Shown here: positions 1-11,289 of the stretch, in pieces
Numbering within the stretch: the stretch's first letter is position 1
How the letters are laid out: every line of letters starts with the position of its first letter
Assembly: GCF_023973825.1 (NCBI RefSeq)
Contig: NC_090127.1
Coordinates: 2,326,501 to 2,390,500 of the forward strand
Source: Plasmodium brasilianum
Lineage: Eukaryota > Apicomplexa > Aconoidasida > Haemosporida > Plasmodiidae
Direction: 5' to 3'
Length of the DNA: 64,000 nt
Program-made: the position numbers and the translations under genes
Notes under the pieces: model-generated
What the model was told of the DNA's origin: nothing
The model's database searches: none
Seen by the model: only the letters and a program-made list of their open reading frames with translations

Positions 1-437
1 ATTGTAAAAAAAAAAAGAAAAGATGTGTTTTATTTTTTTTATTTTTTTATTTAATTTATTCTTTCATTCTTTTATTTTTTTGAATTCTTATAAATTACAA
101 TTGTTTTAAATTTTCCATTATACCTTGTATATTTTATTTATTATTTTATTTTTTTAATTTTATTTATTTATATTTTCATAATAGAAAAGTTTTATATATT
201 ACAACAAAACCCATTTTTACCCTAATGAGTTTGATTATTTTATAAGAATATCATATAAGTGCTATATTTAGATGTACATTTGTGTATATATGTATGTATG
301 TTTATTTATATGTGAATGTGTTTCTTATTATAATATTGAACACTGTTATTTTGAATGATGTAAGCTTTAATTGATTGAAGTGAGGAAATCAAATAAAAAT
401 GTATGTAGTGAATAATTTATATGTAAATATATTATTG

Positions 438-469
<32 letters not shown>

Positions 470-540
470 TGTGAATATGCATATTTTGATGATTACAAAC
501 ATTTGGTGTATATAATTTTATGTGTTATTTTTATGAAGTT
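1..540. other. A/T-rich intergenic DNA
   Basis: Low-complexity A/T-rich sequence with poly(T) runs and a (TA)n tract near 445-470. I see no supported gene here; it probably holds the 3' flank of the minus-strand exon that ends at 541. Confidence 0.5.
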
Positions 541-1054
541 TTATGAAGATGTTCCATCTAATGTAAGTTGATAATAATAGTAATTTACAATTTCGTTCAA
601 GTAATTTCTTATTTTAGTGTTTTCTATATTTTGTATTTGAGGCTTTATTTTATTCTCAATTTTTTTTTTTTTTTCTCTATCGTTTTCTCTTTTTCCTAAC
701 TGTAAGATTAAATTTTGAGGTCATATGTATGATATATATATGTGAATGTATGTAGGAGTAAGTATAGATGAAGTTTTATATATATATATTATATGCTTAT
801 ATGAATTGAGTATATACATATATATATGTGTGTTTGCATACATACAATTGTACACGTGTGTATGTTCACGTATGAGTGCATAAGTGTTGAAGGCTTAGTA
901 AATACAGTGTGTGCATACATAATCTCCATAATTTAATGATGAAGTATGTATGTGTTCATGTATGTTTTTAATATGATTTATGAACCATTTATTAATAAAT
1001 GCATTTTGTATTTTATTATTAATTCATGTTTTTAAATAATTTGTTTTATGTATG

Positions 1055-1097
<43 letters not shown>

Positions 1098-1552
1098 GTA
1101 TATATTTTTTTTATTATGTTTACTTCAGTGCTCATATATTGAAGGTATATGAACGGTTTACACTGGTAAAAAGTAATTGTTATATGAATACTTTTCTATT
1201 TATATTGTGCATGTTTTATTTTATAAGTTTGTTTGAATGTATAGTTTCCTTTTTTTTTAAATAACAAATTTATTAATGAATGTTTATGTAAGGGAAAAAA
1301 AAAAAAAATTGTATTAATAAAATTAACTAGAACAAAATATAGAACGAAAAAGGGACGAAAAATATGTAAGTTACACACATAAAAATAATACAGAATTATT
1401 ATTTTTTGTTTAAGTTTATTTGCAGTTATATCTACAGAATTTATTAAACTATACAAAATTGTTAGTCTATTTGAAGTTGTCCTTGCATTGTGCAGTTTGA
1501 CTTTTATTTTTTGCGAAATAAATTTTCCCTTTTTTTTTCTCTCATGCCACAT
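541..1552 (-). CDS. possible small spliced gene, unknown function
   Basis: The best-supported part is a terminal exon, complement(541..699). It follows a clean TTACAG acceptor and encodes 52 residues of ordinary, non-repetitive protein (for example IENTKIRNYLNEIVNYYYY) ending in TAA. An upstream open stretch, complement(1436..1552), begins with ATG and encodes 39 lysine-rich residues up to a possible phase-0 GTAGAT donor. Joined, the two would give about 91 residues. The exons may not belong together and there may be others between them. I do not recognise the family. The C-terminal exon is far more protein-like than the surrounding DNA; the first exon is weaker. Confidence 0.35.
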
Positions 1553-2838
1553 TTATTACTGTTATAAAAAAAAAAAAAAAGAAAAAAGAAAAAAGAAAGA
1601 AAAAAATATATATTTTTTTATATTCTGATGTTTTATATACAATACATATAATTATATATATATATCAGCAACTTGCGTATATGTGTATGCACATACAGTG
1701 TTGTATATTTTTTATATCATATATATATATATATATTTATTTATTTATTTATACCGTGTATATCTGTGTATATGCTCGTAACGCATTCACAAGGTGGTGT
1801 TAAAAAGACGTAACAATCAAATAACAAAAAGTTATGAAGTAAGCATTATTTTTTTCATCCTATATGATCATCGTGATTATTATATATATATATTTATTTA
1901 TTATGTGTATGTATACATATTGTACATATGGAAAATTAATAAAAAATAAGAATATTTAATTTTTTTCTGATTATAAAAAAGGATACCTTTTTTACATTTT
2001 ATTATATGTAAAATAAATACATACTTTAATTTTTAGTTTTTTTTTTTTTTTTTTTACCCCATCTTAATTGTATTCTCCCTATATATGTATATAAACATAT
2101 GCATTGTATGTATGGTAGTATTATTCGTATATAAATGCATATATATATATATATATATTTATAAGTATGTATATATATATATATATTTATAAGTATGTAT
2201 ATATATTTTTTTTATAACCATATATATTTTGTAAATTTTCTACCTCTTCTCCCCATCTATTCATTAATTCAGTTAGGAATTAATTATATTATTGAATCAC
2301 TATTTAATTCAGTTATTTAGTTAATGAACAGACTAGTGCAGTCAGTCGGTGAATCTACCAATCGACGTATTGACAAGTCATACTTTTTTCTCCCTTTTTT
2401 TTAATATATATATATATATATATATATGAAAATTGTAGAATCGTATTATTATTTTGTAATGGTATATATTTTTATATGTATAAATATATATGTGTATGGT
2501 AAAACTTGAAAATAAGTTATGTATATATATATTGTACATATGATATACACATTTGCATATGCAGTTATATAAATGTATGTCACGTATATGTAGCAGCATT
2601 AGCAACATTGTCGCTGCATTTTATTAAAATTCCTTTTATTCCTTTTTAGAAGAATATTTTATTAGATAATATTGATCATATTTTATGTTAACCCCTTTTA
2701 ATCCTTTTTTTTTTTTTTTTTTTAACATTTTAGTTAGCATTTCATTTACCCTTTTTTTTGAAAATTTTTTTTATAATTTGTTCATATGCGCGTGTTTCAT
2801 TTGGTAGTGTGTATAAACAAGTAAATTAACAAGTGTAA

Positions 2839-2889
<51 letters not shown>

Positions 2890-2934
2890 CTCGAGTGCAT
2901 AATATTATAGTATAATTTAACAAGAATTAATATA
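1553..2934. promoter_or_regulatory. intergenic/upstream region of the Asn/Ser-rich gene
   Basis: A/T-rich DNA with several (TA)n tracts (about 1718-1735, 2139-2190, 2405-2427 and 2841-2886) and poly(T) runs (about 2038-2055, 2707-2723). The last (TA)n array ends about 50 bases before the ATG at 2935, so the region presumably carries the promoter and 5' UTR. No coding sequence is supported. Confidence 0.45.
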
Positions 2935-5900
2935 ATGGAGGAAGTGAAAGTTGAAGGGGGTAAAGATGCACGAAAAGAAGACGGGTGCAAGAAGAAAGGG
3001 AATGTCGTTGAGCAGAATGATAAGAGAGATAGTAATAGTAAGAATGAAGAAACATTGAAAAGTGGAGGTGGAAGTAGTAGTAGCAGTGGAGGAGGAGGGA
3101 GTGGTTACTTATTTAATTTATTAGATCGTTTAAATAATTTAAAAAAAATAAAGCCGAAGGTTACAGGGGAAGATGAGGAAAATGCAAATAGTAATGTAAG
3201 TCGTAATGATGACAAGAAAGGAGGTGTAGGTGAAGAAATAAAAAAAAGTAAAAGTGAAAATGAAAATTCAAAAATGGAAGCAAAAAAAGAGGAAAAAAAG
3301 GAAGCAAAAGTGGAAGCAAAAGTGGAAGTGAAAAAGAGTGAAGTTACAGAGAAAGAAGCCGGAATAGACCTAGTTTGTGAAAAGGTAAATGTAAGCAAAG
3401 TAGAAGTTAGCAAAAAAGAAGAGTTAACTGAGGAAATGAAGGACAAAGACGAACGGGATAGTAAACATGGTAGTGAATGGAGTAGTGAACACAATAGTGA
3501 ACAACGTGCAGAAGAGCTAATTGGTGAAGAATGTACTGCTGCTAGTAATAATAATAGTGTGGTGGTGGATGGTGTTAATAGAAAAGATGCACGAGAATAT
3601 GATGAAAAGGAGGTGAACCAGTCAAGTGAATTGAAGAAAGAAAATCATCATGCCAATAGTGTAAGTACCAATAATAGTAGAAGCCGTAGTAGTAATAGTC
3701 GTAGTAGCGGAAGCAGCAGTGGAAGTGGCAGTAATATTAGTAGCAGTAGTAGAAACGACGGTTGTGGCAATAATGAGCTCGAGGTAGAAAAAATATATGT
3801 GCATGAGTTAGATCGAATGGAAAAATTAATTAAAGAAATAAGAAGGAATGAGGAGCTATATGGTGATGAAGCGAACAATTTGTTCCTTTTATATAATGAT
3901 CTATACAGTTGTATGTTAGAAAATTTAGAACATGTAAATATGACAAATAAGGATGTTAAGTTATTATTAAAAGAAGAAATAGAGAAATTAAAAGAAAATA
4001 GTAATTTAATATATTCATTTTTAAAAAATGGCAAAAATGAAAAGAATAGCATTCTGTTAAATACGAATGATGCATTGTTAAATGAGATAAAAAATTCGTT
4101 TTTTGATTTTTTAAAAAAAAAATTAAATGGTGAATATTATGACGTAAATTTTGAAGATAACATAGTAACAAATCGAAATGTTCATATGATATGTTTAATT
4201 TTATGTAGAAAGCAAGTAATAAATATGTTGGAGGAGGTGTACAAGAGTATTATGTTTTATGCAGTAGATGAGCAGGATGATGAAGAAGGCAACGTCAGTA
4301 GTGGTAGTGCTAGTAGTATCAATAAAACTAGCAGCAGTATGGTTGTAAAGAGATTAAGAAATATGAATAGTCTTATGCTATTCCTGAACACAGCCAATGC
4401 CACGTACAGCTGTGACAATGCTAATGAAAATAGAAGCGGCGGTAGCGGCATGAATAGCGGAAACAGCAGCAGCAGCAGGAGTCGTCATTACAACCATGTG
4501 AATGTTAAGCGAGAAACTCAAGATGAGGGAATTGACAATGAGGAGGATGTGAACATCAATAATGATAACAACAATGTTCAGCAGGAGGACGAGGAGCGTG
4601 TACAATATGGACGTAAAACAAATTTAAGCACAATGAGTAATGGAAATAATAAAGGAAATAAAATAAACAAGTTAAATTTAAATAAAAAGGCAATGACAAA
4701 TTATGTTCGTAAAGAAAACAACGAAACGCAAATTAGCTTGTCCACGTGCTTAACGGAATCTTCATCATTGATTGATAAGAAATTCAAGGAAAAACTATGT
4801 AAAAAAAAAATTATTAATAACTTGGAGCACTGTAGTGGGGGAGGCATAATCTTAGAGAAACCCCTGTCGAAAAATGCGCTTTACGAGTGTGCAAATGGGA
4901 ATATCAGCGGTAATGTAAGCGGTAATGTAAGCGGTAATGTTAGCGGTAATGTTAGCGGAAACGCTAGTAGTGGTGGGCATGACGGTGCTAATAGCCATTT
5001 GACCAATGGAAACAGCTCAAGTGGAAACCACCATAATAACAATAACAACTCGACAAATGATTATTTCAGTGATATGATGGTTTATATTTCATGGGTGCCG
5101 AAAAGTGCAAGATGCCAGTACCCGTTAGAATTACCAAAAAATTCAGCTGAAAGAAATAAGCTAGCAGAGTATATTGAAGCAAAGGAGCAAATGTTGTATA
5201 TATTAAGATTAATGGGTTATGATGAAATAGATAATATTTATTTCCACCCACCTAAAGGATCACATATTAAAATAAAGTTTCGAACATTAGGTTGTATGAA
5301 TAAATTTTTAAAAGCATACAAAAATACTCCAGATAAATGGAAAGAAGATATGTTTAATTTTTTTAATATTCCATTGAGAAGTAGTATATCTGTGCGAGAT
5401 CTAAGAATCGAAAGAGCTGTGCCTAGATCCTCTGCTGCGGAATTTAAAAAAATAAAAAAATTTAACAAAAATTATCATGACCTGTTTCTGTTTAAGGATA
5501 ATTATAATCTATGTGAGGATGTCAACAATAACAACAGCAGCAGTAACAATAACAATAACAACATTGGTAGTAGTATTAGTAATCATAACAACGTTAGTAG
5601 TAGTGGTAACAACAGTGCGCTTGAAAAAATGGAAAAAATAAATTTTCACTATGATACATACAACAAACACATTGTTATGCAGAATAATAGAGCGGGAATG
5701 ATGAATAACAACAACAGTGGTGCTGGTGCTGGTGGTGGTCTGCCTACTAGTAGCAGTAGTGGTATGATGACGATAAGGAAAATGAACGAAAACAAAAAAA
5801 GTTTTCCAAGAATTATGATGAAGGGGAGTAACAGTATGATACATACTGAGTACGGAAACAACAATATGATTAGTAGTAGTGGTTTGATGATGGGGGAGAT

Positions 5901-8900
5901 GAACAGCATAGCTGGTGTAGGAGGAGGAGGTGTTGCAGTGGTAGGTGGAGGTATTGAAAGTTGTAATAGTAATAGTAATAGTAACATGATTCTGAACATG
6001 GATAGTCATAACAATAGTAGAAATAGTAACAATATGAGCTGCCGGACGAATCTTATGAATGGAGCTCTTGCATTTACAGCAAACAATAATAGTACTAGAA
6101 CTGCTGGCACTACTAGTGCTACGACTACTACCACTGCCACACCAGTATTGATGTCAAATGGTTTATTAAGTAAGAATAATAGCGGTAATAGCAGCAGCAT
6201 TATGAATACTAATGGAAATACTAGTAGTAATAGTAATAATAATATAAATAATATAAATAATATAAATAATAGTAATATTAATAATATTAATAATATCGAT
6301 AACATAATGAATGGAAATTACAGTAATGATAGTATAAAGAATGCTGCCCATAATATAAAGGATAATAATAGTAGTAACACCACTAATACCACCAAGGTGT
6401 TTTTAGGGCCCAAGATTGGAAATAATATTAGTAGTGGTTATGTGGGAGGCAGCATGAGTGCAAATTTTGGCAGTGTAAGCGGTAACATAGGTGGTAATAT
6501 AGGAGGCGGAAGTATGAGTGGAAGTGGATATCATAATAGTTCAAACGTACCAGGAGTTGTATGTATGAATAATAAAGGAGTAAATATGAACAAATTAAAT
6601 TATAATATTAATCATAGTTGTACAATGTTTACTCCTAGAAATTCTTCAAGGAATGTTTATGCTTTGAAGAATAATAAAAGTAGTGGTATAAATAATAGAT
6701 GTGTTGGAGGAGGAGCAGGACCCCATTTGGTGAACTCAAATTTTTTAAATACAAATACTATACATACTATGAATAAAGATTTTATACAGAATGGAACTTA
6801 TGGTTTTAAAAAGCCGACTCATTATGCTTCATTTTCCAATAATGCCTGTACTAATGTAAATTCTTTGAATGATCATATTTTTTCCTTTAACAGTGGCATA
6901 AATAGAAGCAACCATAATGGTGTTATTGGCAGTGCTAGTAGTGTTAGTGGTATTAGAGACGTTAGTAGTAATTTGAATAGCACAATGAACAATGTAAGTG
7001 GAAGTAATAATGAAAGCAATAATGGTAGCAATAATAGCAGCAATAATAGTAGTAACAATTCTACTAGAGGTACTCCAAATATGAGCGCAAGCATAAATCA
7101 CTTTGGTAATAGCCATAATATAGACCCTACAAATAGTAGTAAAGACAAAAGTACTTTAAGAAATTTTAAAGGCTGTTACTTGGGTAGTAATTCTGCAAAC
7201 ACTACTAGTGGTAATAATAGTGGTAATAGTAGTAATGCTAATTGTAATGTTATTGGAAGTGGAAGTGCTAATTCGAATGCTATTAATTTTTCTGTAAATA
7301 ATAATGGAAATGATAGTTGTACTAGTAGCAGAAGCTGTAATGGCTTTAACAACAGTGGTGGTAATAGTTGTAGGAATAATACCAATAATGGAGGAAGTAG
7401 TATGGTGAATGATGCAAGCATTCATGGTATTGGGCTTATGAAAGCACACAGCAATATTAGTAGTATTAACAGCGTTAACAATATGAGCAATATGGCCAAC
7501 ATGGGAAATTTGAATGGTAGTAGTAGTTGTAGTAGTAGTATCAATATTAACAACAGCAGTGTTAGTAAGAAGTGTAGTGCAGAACTAATGACCGAAAAAT
7601 ATACGCAGAATGACGAACTGAAGGATGATTTAAAAAATTTAATAAATATCGATTTTATTAATGACACAGATATGGACTATGAGGAAGAGGAGGAGGAGGA
7701 GGAGAGTCCTCAGGTGAACAAATCGCTTGTGAGAAATGTAAGTCATATGCATAGACTACCGAATTCGAAATCATTCAACACGCTTAATAGTTGTATTAAT
7801 GAAGACTTATTGAAAGGGGGAAATAGAGAAGTGGATGGTAATAACTGTAACCGTGGTTATAGTGATGGTAGTAGCTCTAGCAGTAGTAGTAGCAATAGGA
7901 ATAGGAATAACCGTAGTTACAGCAGTAGCAATAACAGTAGTAGGAGTAATGGTGATGTGAAGACAAGGGAATATGAAAAGATGCACATGAGCAATGTGAA
8001 GAAAGAATCAAATTATATGATGATGAACAAGAGTGAAGGGGAGGAGGAACAACAGCAGGAATGCAAGCCTCACCATCAGCGGCACTCAAAGGATGAAATG
8101 AATTTTAATGAAAACGAGTTTGCCTATTCCAGTGCAAATATAGTAAGTAATACCAATACTAATAATAGTAATAGTAACAAAGTAGTGTTGGGGAGTGGAA
8201 GTGCTGATGGTGCGGCAGTTGTTATGTCGGATGGGTATAACAACTATTTTGCCAAGGACGACAAGTCTAATTTATATGATAGTAATAGCATTGGTAATGG
8301 CACTGGTAATATTAAGAAGAATGGAAAAAACGTGTTTACCTATTATAACAGTGCAATGGAACAAGCAACGGCAGTGCAAGGAGTTGAAAATAGCAGTAGT
8401 GGTGGTGTACATAATAACGTTAATATTAACCAAGGAAACAACAATAACAGTAGCAGTACTAGCAGCAGTAGTGGTAACAATATATCGTTAAACATGGATG
8501 TTACGTCCATTAACGACAGTTACAGTACATTGAAACATGTTAATAATATTAACAGAAATGGTAGTAATGGTCGTAGTGGTAGTAGTAGTCATAACATCAA
8601 TAATAATGGCAATCCATCTACCATATATAGAAACAGCGTGAAACCAAAAGCATACATGAATGAACTATCATTGAATAATGCATTTGGTAGTAGCACTGGA
8701 AATAAATATGATGAAAATTTTTGTGAAATAAAAAAAAAAGAGGAAAAGATGGCGAGAGAATCAGGAGGGGAAGAGTGTGGTATGGAATTGAATAATAACA
8801 AGGAGGACAAGAATAATAGTAATAGCAGTAGTAATGGTTATAGTAGTAATAGTAGCAACAATAAAAGTTTTTTGAACTACCCTTTTCACACACCGCGTGT

Positions 8901-8946
8901 TGAGAATAATCAGAATTTTTCAGATAAATATGTTAACTTTTTTTAA
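2935..8946 (+). CDS. large Asn/Ser-rich protein, unknown function
   Basis: Single open frame of 2003 residues starting at ATG 2935. Most of it is Asn/Ser/Gly low complexity made of AAT/AGT/GGT codons, including SGNV repeats near 4905-4965 and an acidic run of about 8 Glu near 7680. Two ordered segments stand out. Residues about 285-435 are a Lys/Glu/Leu-rich helical stretch with coiled-coil character. Residues about 708-860 are a compact module starting ISWVPKSARCQYPLELP, with a hydrophobic core and Arg/Lys-rich strands. I do not recognise either and assign no domain. There is no signal peptide or membrane segment; the N-terminus is highly charged. The A/T-rich upstream region supports the start. 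A downstream alternative C-terminal exon (about 9098-9175) is possible but weak. Confidence 0.85.
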   Translation: MEEVKVEGGKDARKEDGCKKKGNVVEQNDKRDSNSKNEETLKSGGGSSSSSGGGGSGYLFNLLDRLNNLKKIKPKVTGEDEENANSNVSRNDDKKGGVGEEIKKSKSENENSKMEAKKEEKKEAKVEAKVEVKKSEVTEKEAGIDLVCEKVNVSKVEVSKKEELTEEMKDKDERDSKHGSEWSSEHNSEQRAEELIGEECTAASNNNSVVVDGVNRKDAREYDEKEVNQSSELKKENHHANSVSTNNSRSRSSNSRSSGSSSGSGSNISSSSRNDGCGNNELEVEKIYVHELDRMEKLIKEIRRNEELYGDEANNLFLLYNDLYSCMLENLEHVNMTNKDVKLLLKEEIEKLKENSNLIYSFLKNGKNEKNSILLNTNDALLNEIKNSFFDFLKKKLNGEYYDVNFEDNIVTNRNVHMICLILCRKQVINMLEEVYKSIMFYAVDEQDDEEGNVSSGSASSINKTSSSMVVKRLRNMNSLMLFLNTANATYSCDNANENRSGGSGMNSGNSSSSRSRHYNHVNVKRETQDEGIDNEEDVNINNDNNNVQQEDEERVQYGRKTNLSTMSNGNNKGNKINKLNLNKKAMTNYVRKENNETQISLSTCLTESSSLIDKKFKEKLCKKKIINNLEHCSGGGIILEKPLSKNALYECANGNISGNVSGNVSGNVSGNVSGNASSGGHDGANSHLTNGNSSSGNHHNNNNNSTNDYFSDMMVYISWVPKSARCQYPLELPKNSAERNKLAEYIEAKEQMLYILRLMGYDEIDNIYFHPPKGSHIKIKFRTLGCMNKFLKAYKNTPDKWKEDMFNFFNIPLRSSISVRDLRIERAVPRSSAAEFKKIKKFNKNYHDLFLFKDNYNLCEDVNNNNSSSNNNNNNIGSSISNHNNVSSSGNNSALEKMEKINFHYDTYNKHIVMQNNRAGMMNNNNSGAGAGGGLPTSSSSGMMTIRKMNENKKSFPRIMMKGSNSMIHTEYGNNNMISSSGLMMGEMNSIAGVGGGGVAVVGGGIESCNSNSNSNMILNMDSHNNSRNSNNMSCRTNLMNGALAFTANNNSTRTAGTTSATTTTTATPVLMSNGLLSKNNSGNSSSIMNTNGNTSSNSNNNINNINNINNSNINNINNIDNIMNGNYSNDSIKNAAHNIKDNNSSNTTNTTKVFLGPKIGNNISSGYVGGSMSANFGSVSGNIGGNIGGGSMSGSGYHNSSNVPGVVCMNNKGVNMNKLNYNINHSCTMFTPRNSSRNVYALKNNKSSGINNRCVGGGAGPHLVNSNFLNTNTIHTMNKDFIQNGTYGFKKPTHYASFSNNACTNVNSLNDHIFSFNSGINRSNHNGVIGSASSVSGIRDVSSNLNSTMNNVSGSNNESNNGSNNSSNNSSNNSTRGTPNMSASINHFGNSHNIDPTNSSKDKSTLRNFKGCYLGSNSANTTSGNNSGNSSNANCNVIGSGSANSNAINFSVNNNGNDSCTSSRSCNGFNNSGGNSCRNNTNNGGSSMVNDASIHGIGLMKAHSNISSINSVNNMSNMANMGNLNGSSSCSSSININNSSVSKKCSAELMTEKYTQNDELKDDLKNLINIDFINDTDMDYEEEEEEEESPQVNKSLVRNVSHMHRLPNSKSFNTLNSCINEDLLKGGNREVDGNNCNRGYSDGSSSSSSSSNRNRNNRSYSSSNNSSRSNGDVKTREYEKMHMSNVKKESNYMMMNKSEGEEEQQQECKPHHQRHSKDEMNFNENEFAYSSANIVSNTNTNNSNSNKVVLGSGSADGAAVVMSDGYNNYFAKDDKSNLYDSNSIGNGTGNIKKNGKNVFTYYNSAMEQATAVQGVENSSSGGVHNNVNINQGNNNNSSSTSSSSGNNISLNMDVTSINDSYSTLKHVNNINRNGSNGRSGSSSHNINNNGNPSTIYRNSVKPKAYMNELSLNNAFGSSTGNKYDENFCEIKKKEEKMARESGGEECGMELNNNKEDKNNSNSSSNGYSSNSSNNKSFLNYPFHTPRVENNQNFSDKYVNFF

Positions 8947-9048
8947 AATTTTTTTTTTTTTTTTATGCTACTTTTACACACGTACCATGTCGATTACCTT
9001 TTTTATTTTTTTTAATAATACCACTTCCTTTTATTCCATATTCCTTAT

Positions 9049-9079
<31 letters not shown>

Positions 9080-10223
9080 GACAACAAATTTCACGAGCGG
9101 AAGAGTGAATGGGAAAAACACGATGTAAATCAGTACGTCGTTCATATATGCACATTGATAAAAGAAGAAGAGTAGAAAAGCGGGAAAAGCCGTAAAAAAT
9201 AGTTTGATCGTTATTAAAGTTTATTTTTAACTGTCCTGGTCATTTGAAAAGGAGTTAACAATAAAAGCAGTGTTTTCTCATGTTGAATACGTGTGATTAC
9301 ATATGGTATGTATATAAACATTTGTAATATATATGTCTGTGTTGTATATGTGTAAATTGTACGCATTTTCGTATTTTTTTTTCTTTTCTTTTTAATTTTT
9401 TTTTTTATTTTTAACACGCACAGAAGATATTTGAAATTGTTATTAATACACATGCACACCTTTGTTATTTAAATATAATGTTATTTACGTATATATCATT
9501 TAAATACATATTGTTTAGATAAATATTGTTTAAATATTTTTATAAAATTAAAAAAATTGATATAATGTATAACGCATTATTCAGAGGGAAAAGTGCGTAT
9601 ATATATGCATATATGTGTAATGTGTATGTATGTATACATAGCCATTAACATATTTAACTCGAGTGAATAAATGTGTTTCCTATTTTTCCTACGCAGTTTT
9701 TTTTTTATTAAAACGTAATTCGTTTTTATTATCCTAATATTCAAAAACTTAAAATTTTTTTTTTTTTTTTAAAGTTTTAATTTTAAAAAGATTTTTATCT
9801 TAAAAAATAAGGCACATTGAAGTTAATTCAAAATTCAAAATTATTTTTTCCTTTTCATCAAAAAGAAGTATATATGTAGTTCATTTTTATGGAGTTGCAA
9901 AATTGGAATAATGTAATATAAAGTAAAATAAAATATCATATTTCCTTATATTTCTTAGAGCAAACTATATAAATAAATATATACGTGTATATATATACTT
10001 ATATTTATGTATAAACTTTTATTTAATCCTATTTGAAGCATACATTAAAAACTCATGTTTTAAAATATGTTAAAAATAAGCACATAAGGAAGCGCAAAAA
10101 AATTTTCTTTAGTTCCCCTCATATGTTCACTGTGTACAGAGTAATTATATATGCGCACATATGTATATATACCGATTGAAATACCTTCTAGCTTTGGACT
10201 TGTTTAAGTTTTCATTTTTATTT
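8947..10223. other. intergenic region
   Basis: 3' flank of the Asn/Ser-rich gene. It contains a poly(T) run (about 9053-9079) followed by an open stretch to 9175 that reads like protein (RKSEWEKHDVNQYVVHIC) and could be an alternative terminal exon or a chance ORF. The remainder is A/T-rich with poly(T)/poly(A) runs and no supported gene. Confidence 0.4.
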
Positions 10224-10676
10224 TTATGATTTACTATAAGCAATTAATATATGACAAAGAAGGGGAGCACTTTTTTTTGGCAATTTAATTTGTTGGTATT
10301 TGAACTTTTTACTAAGTTCATTTTTAAATTTACGCAATAGTGATATTAATTTCACGTAGGGTACCTTAAAAGGGGGAAAACAAAAAAAATAATAAAATGA
10401 TAGAAATAAAATAAAATGATAGAAATAAAATAAAATGATAGAAATAAAATAAAAGGACAAAAATAAAATAAAAGGACAAAAATAAAATAAAAGGACAAAA
10501 ATAAAATAAAAGGACAAAAATAAAATAAAAGGACAAAAAAAGAACATATAACAATAAAGGAAAAAATTAGGTCCCCAACTGCACACATTACAAAACGTCA
10601 ACAGGAATACACTGTTTTTTGTTTTGCACCAAAAGTTGTTTTCTATATATTTTTCAAAAAATGGTGGTTGTGTCAT
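10224..10676 (-). CDS. possible small gene interrupted by a repeat array
   Basis: The minus strand reads openly from ATG 10676 to a stop at 10224. Both ends look like ordinary protein: the start reads MTQPPFFEKYIENNFWCK and the end (from about 10367) reads VPYVKLISLLRKFKNELSKK and continues in Lys-rich sequence. The middle is a translated tandem array and may be an intron. The acceptor TTTTAAG|GTA near 10367 is reasonable, but the only in-phase donor near 10570 (GTGTGC) is weak. With the intron the product would be about 80 residues. I do not recognise it. It would be divergent from the gene at 11290. Confidence 0.3.
   Translation of the reverse strand: MTQPPFFEKYIENNFWCKTKNSVFLLTFCNVCSWGPNFFLYCYMFFFCPFILFLSFYFIFVLLFYFCPFILFLSFYFISIILFYFYHFILFLSFYYFFCFPPFKVPYVKLISLLRKFKNELSKKFKYQQIKLPKKSAPLLCHILIAYSKS
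10390..10540. repeat. 19-bp tandem array, two subfamilies
   Basis: About three copies of AAATAAAATAAAATGATAG grade into about five copies of AAATAAAATAAAAGGACAA. The units share their first half and differ in the last six bases, so the array expanded twice from related units. Confidence 0.85.
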
Positions 10677-11289
10677 ATAAATAGCGAGAACTGTAATTCT
10701 ATTACACCTCAATTTTTTCGCATAATTTCTCATTTGTTCGCATTATTTGACATTATTTACTTTCATTTCTTTGTTTCGTTCCATTGGGAAGAAAAAGGTT
10801 ACAGGCTCAGGTTTTATTTTTGTACAATTTTTTTTTTTTTTTTTTTTTTCATTTATAATTTTATACAATTAGCTGCATTGTGCCATGAACTGATGGATTT
10901 GTAGAAATTGCCCATACAGTCGCTGTAACTGTAATAGTAGCTGTTGACGTTACTGTTACTGCTATTTTTACAGTTACTACCAATTTTACTGTATCTCTTT
11001 CCGCTTCTCTTCCTGTTTCGCGTTTTTCGCTTTTATTTCCTTTTAGAGGGGAATATGCAGATACTTGAAGGACCGAACGTCCAATTTTATTTTATTTTTT
11101 ATTTTTTTTATTTTATTTTTTATTTTTTTTATTTTATTTTTTATTTTTTTTATTTTATTTTTTATTTTTTTTATTTTATTTTTTATTTTTTTTATTTTTT
11201 ATTTTTTATTTTTATTTTTTTTATTTTATTTTTATTTTTTTATTTTCTTTTTTTTCCCCTTTTATTAAAAAGCGGAACGGCTTAAAAAA
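10677..11289 (+). promoter_or_regulatory. upstream region of the propeller-like gene, with T-rich array
   Basis: Contains a poly(T) run near 10829-10849 and a T-rich tandem array of about 21-bp units (TTTTATTTTTTATTTT type) at about 11085-11255. The array ends about 35 bases before the ATG at 11290. It probably forms the 5' UTR/promoter. No gene is supported within it. Confidence 0.5.

Noticed and set aside
3105..8893. Many minus-strand ORFs of 60-166 codons opposite the Asn/Ser-rich gene
   Set aside because: They are complements of AAT/AGT/GGT codon runs, giving Ile/Thr/Leu/Val-rich shadows with no gene signals.
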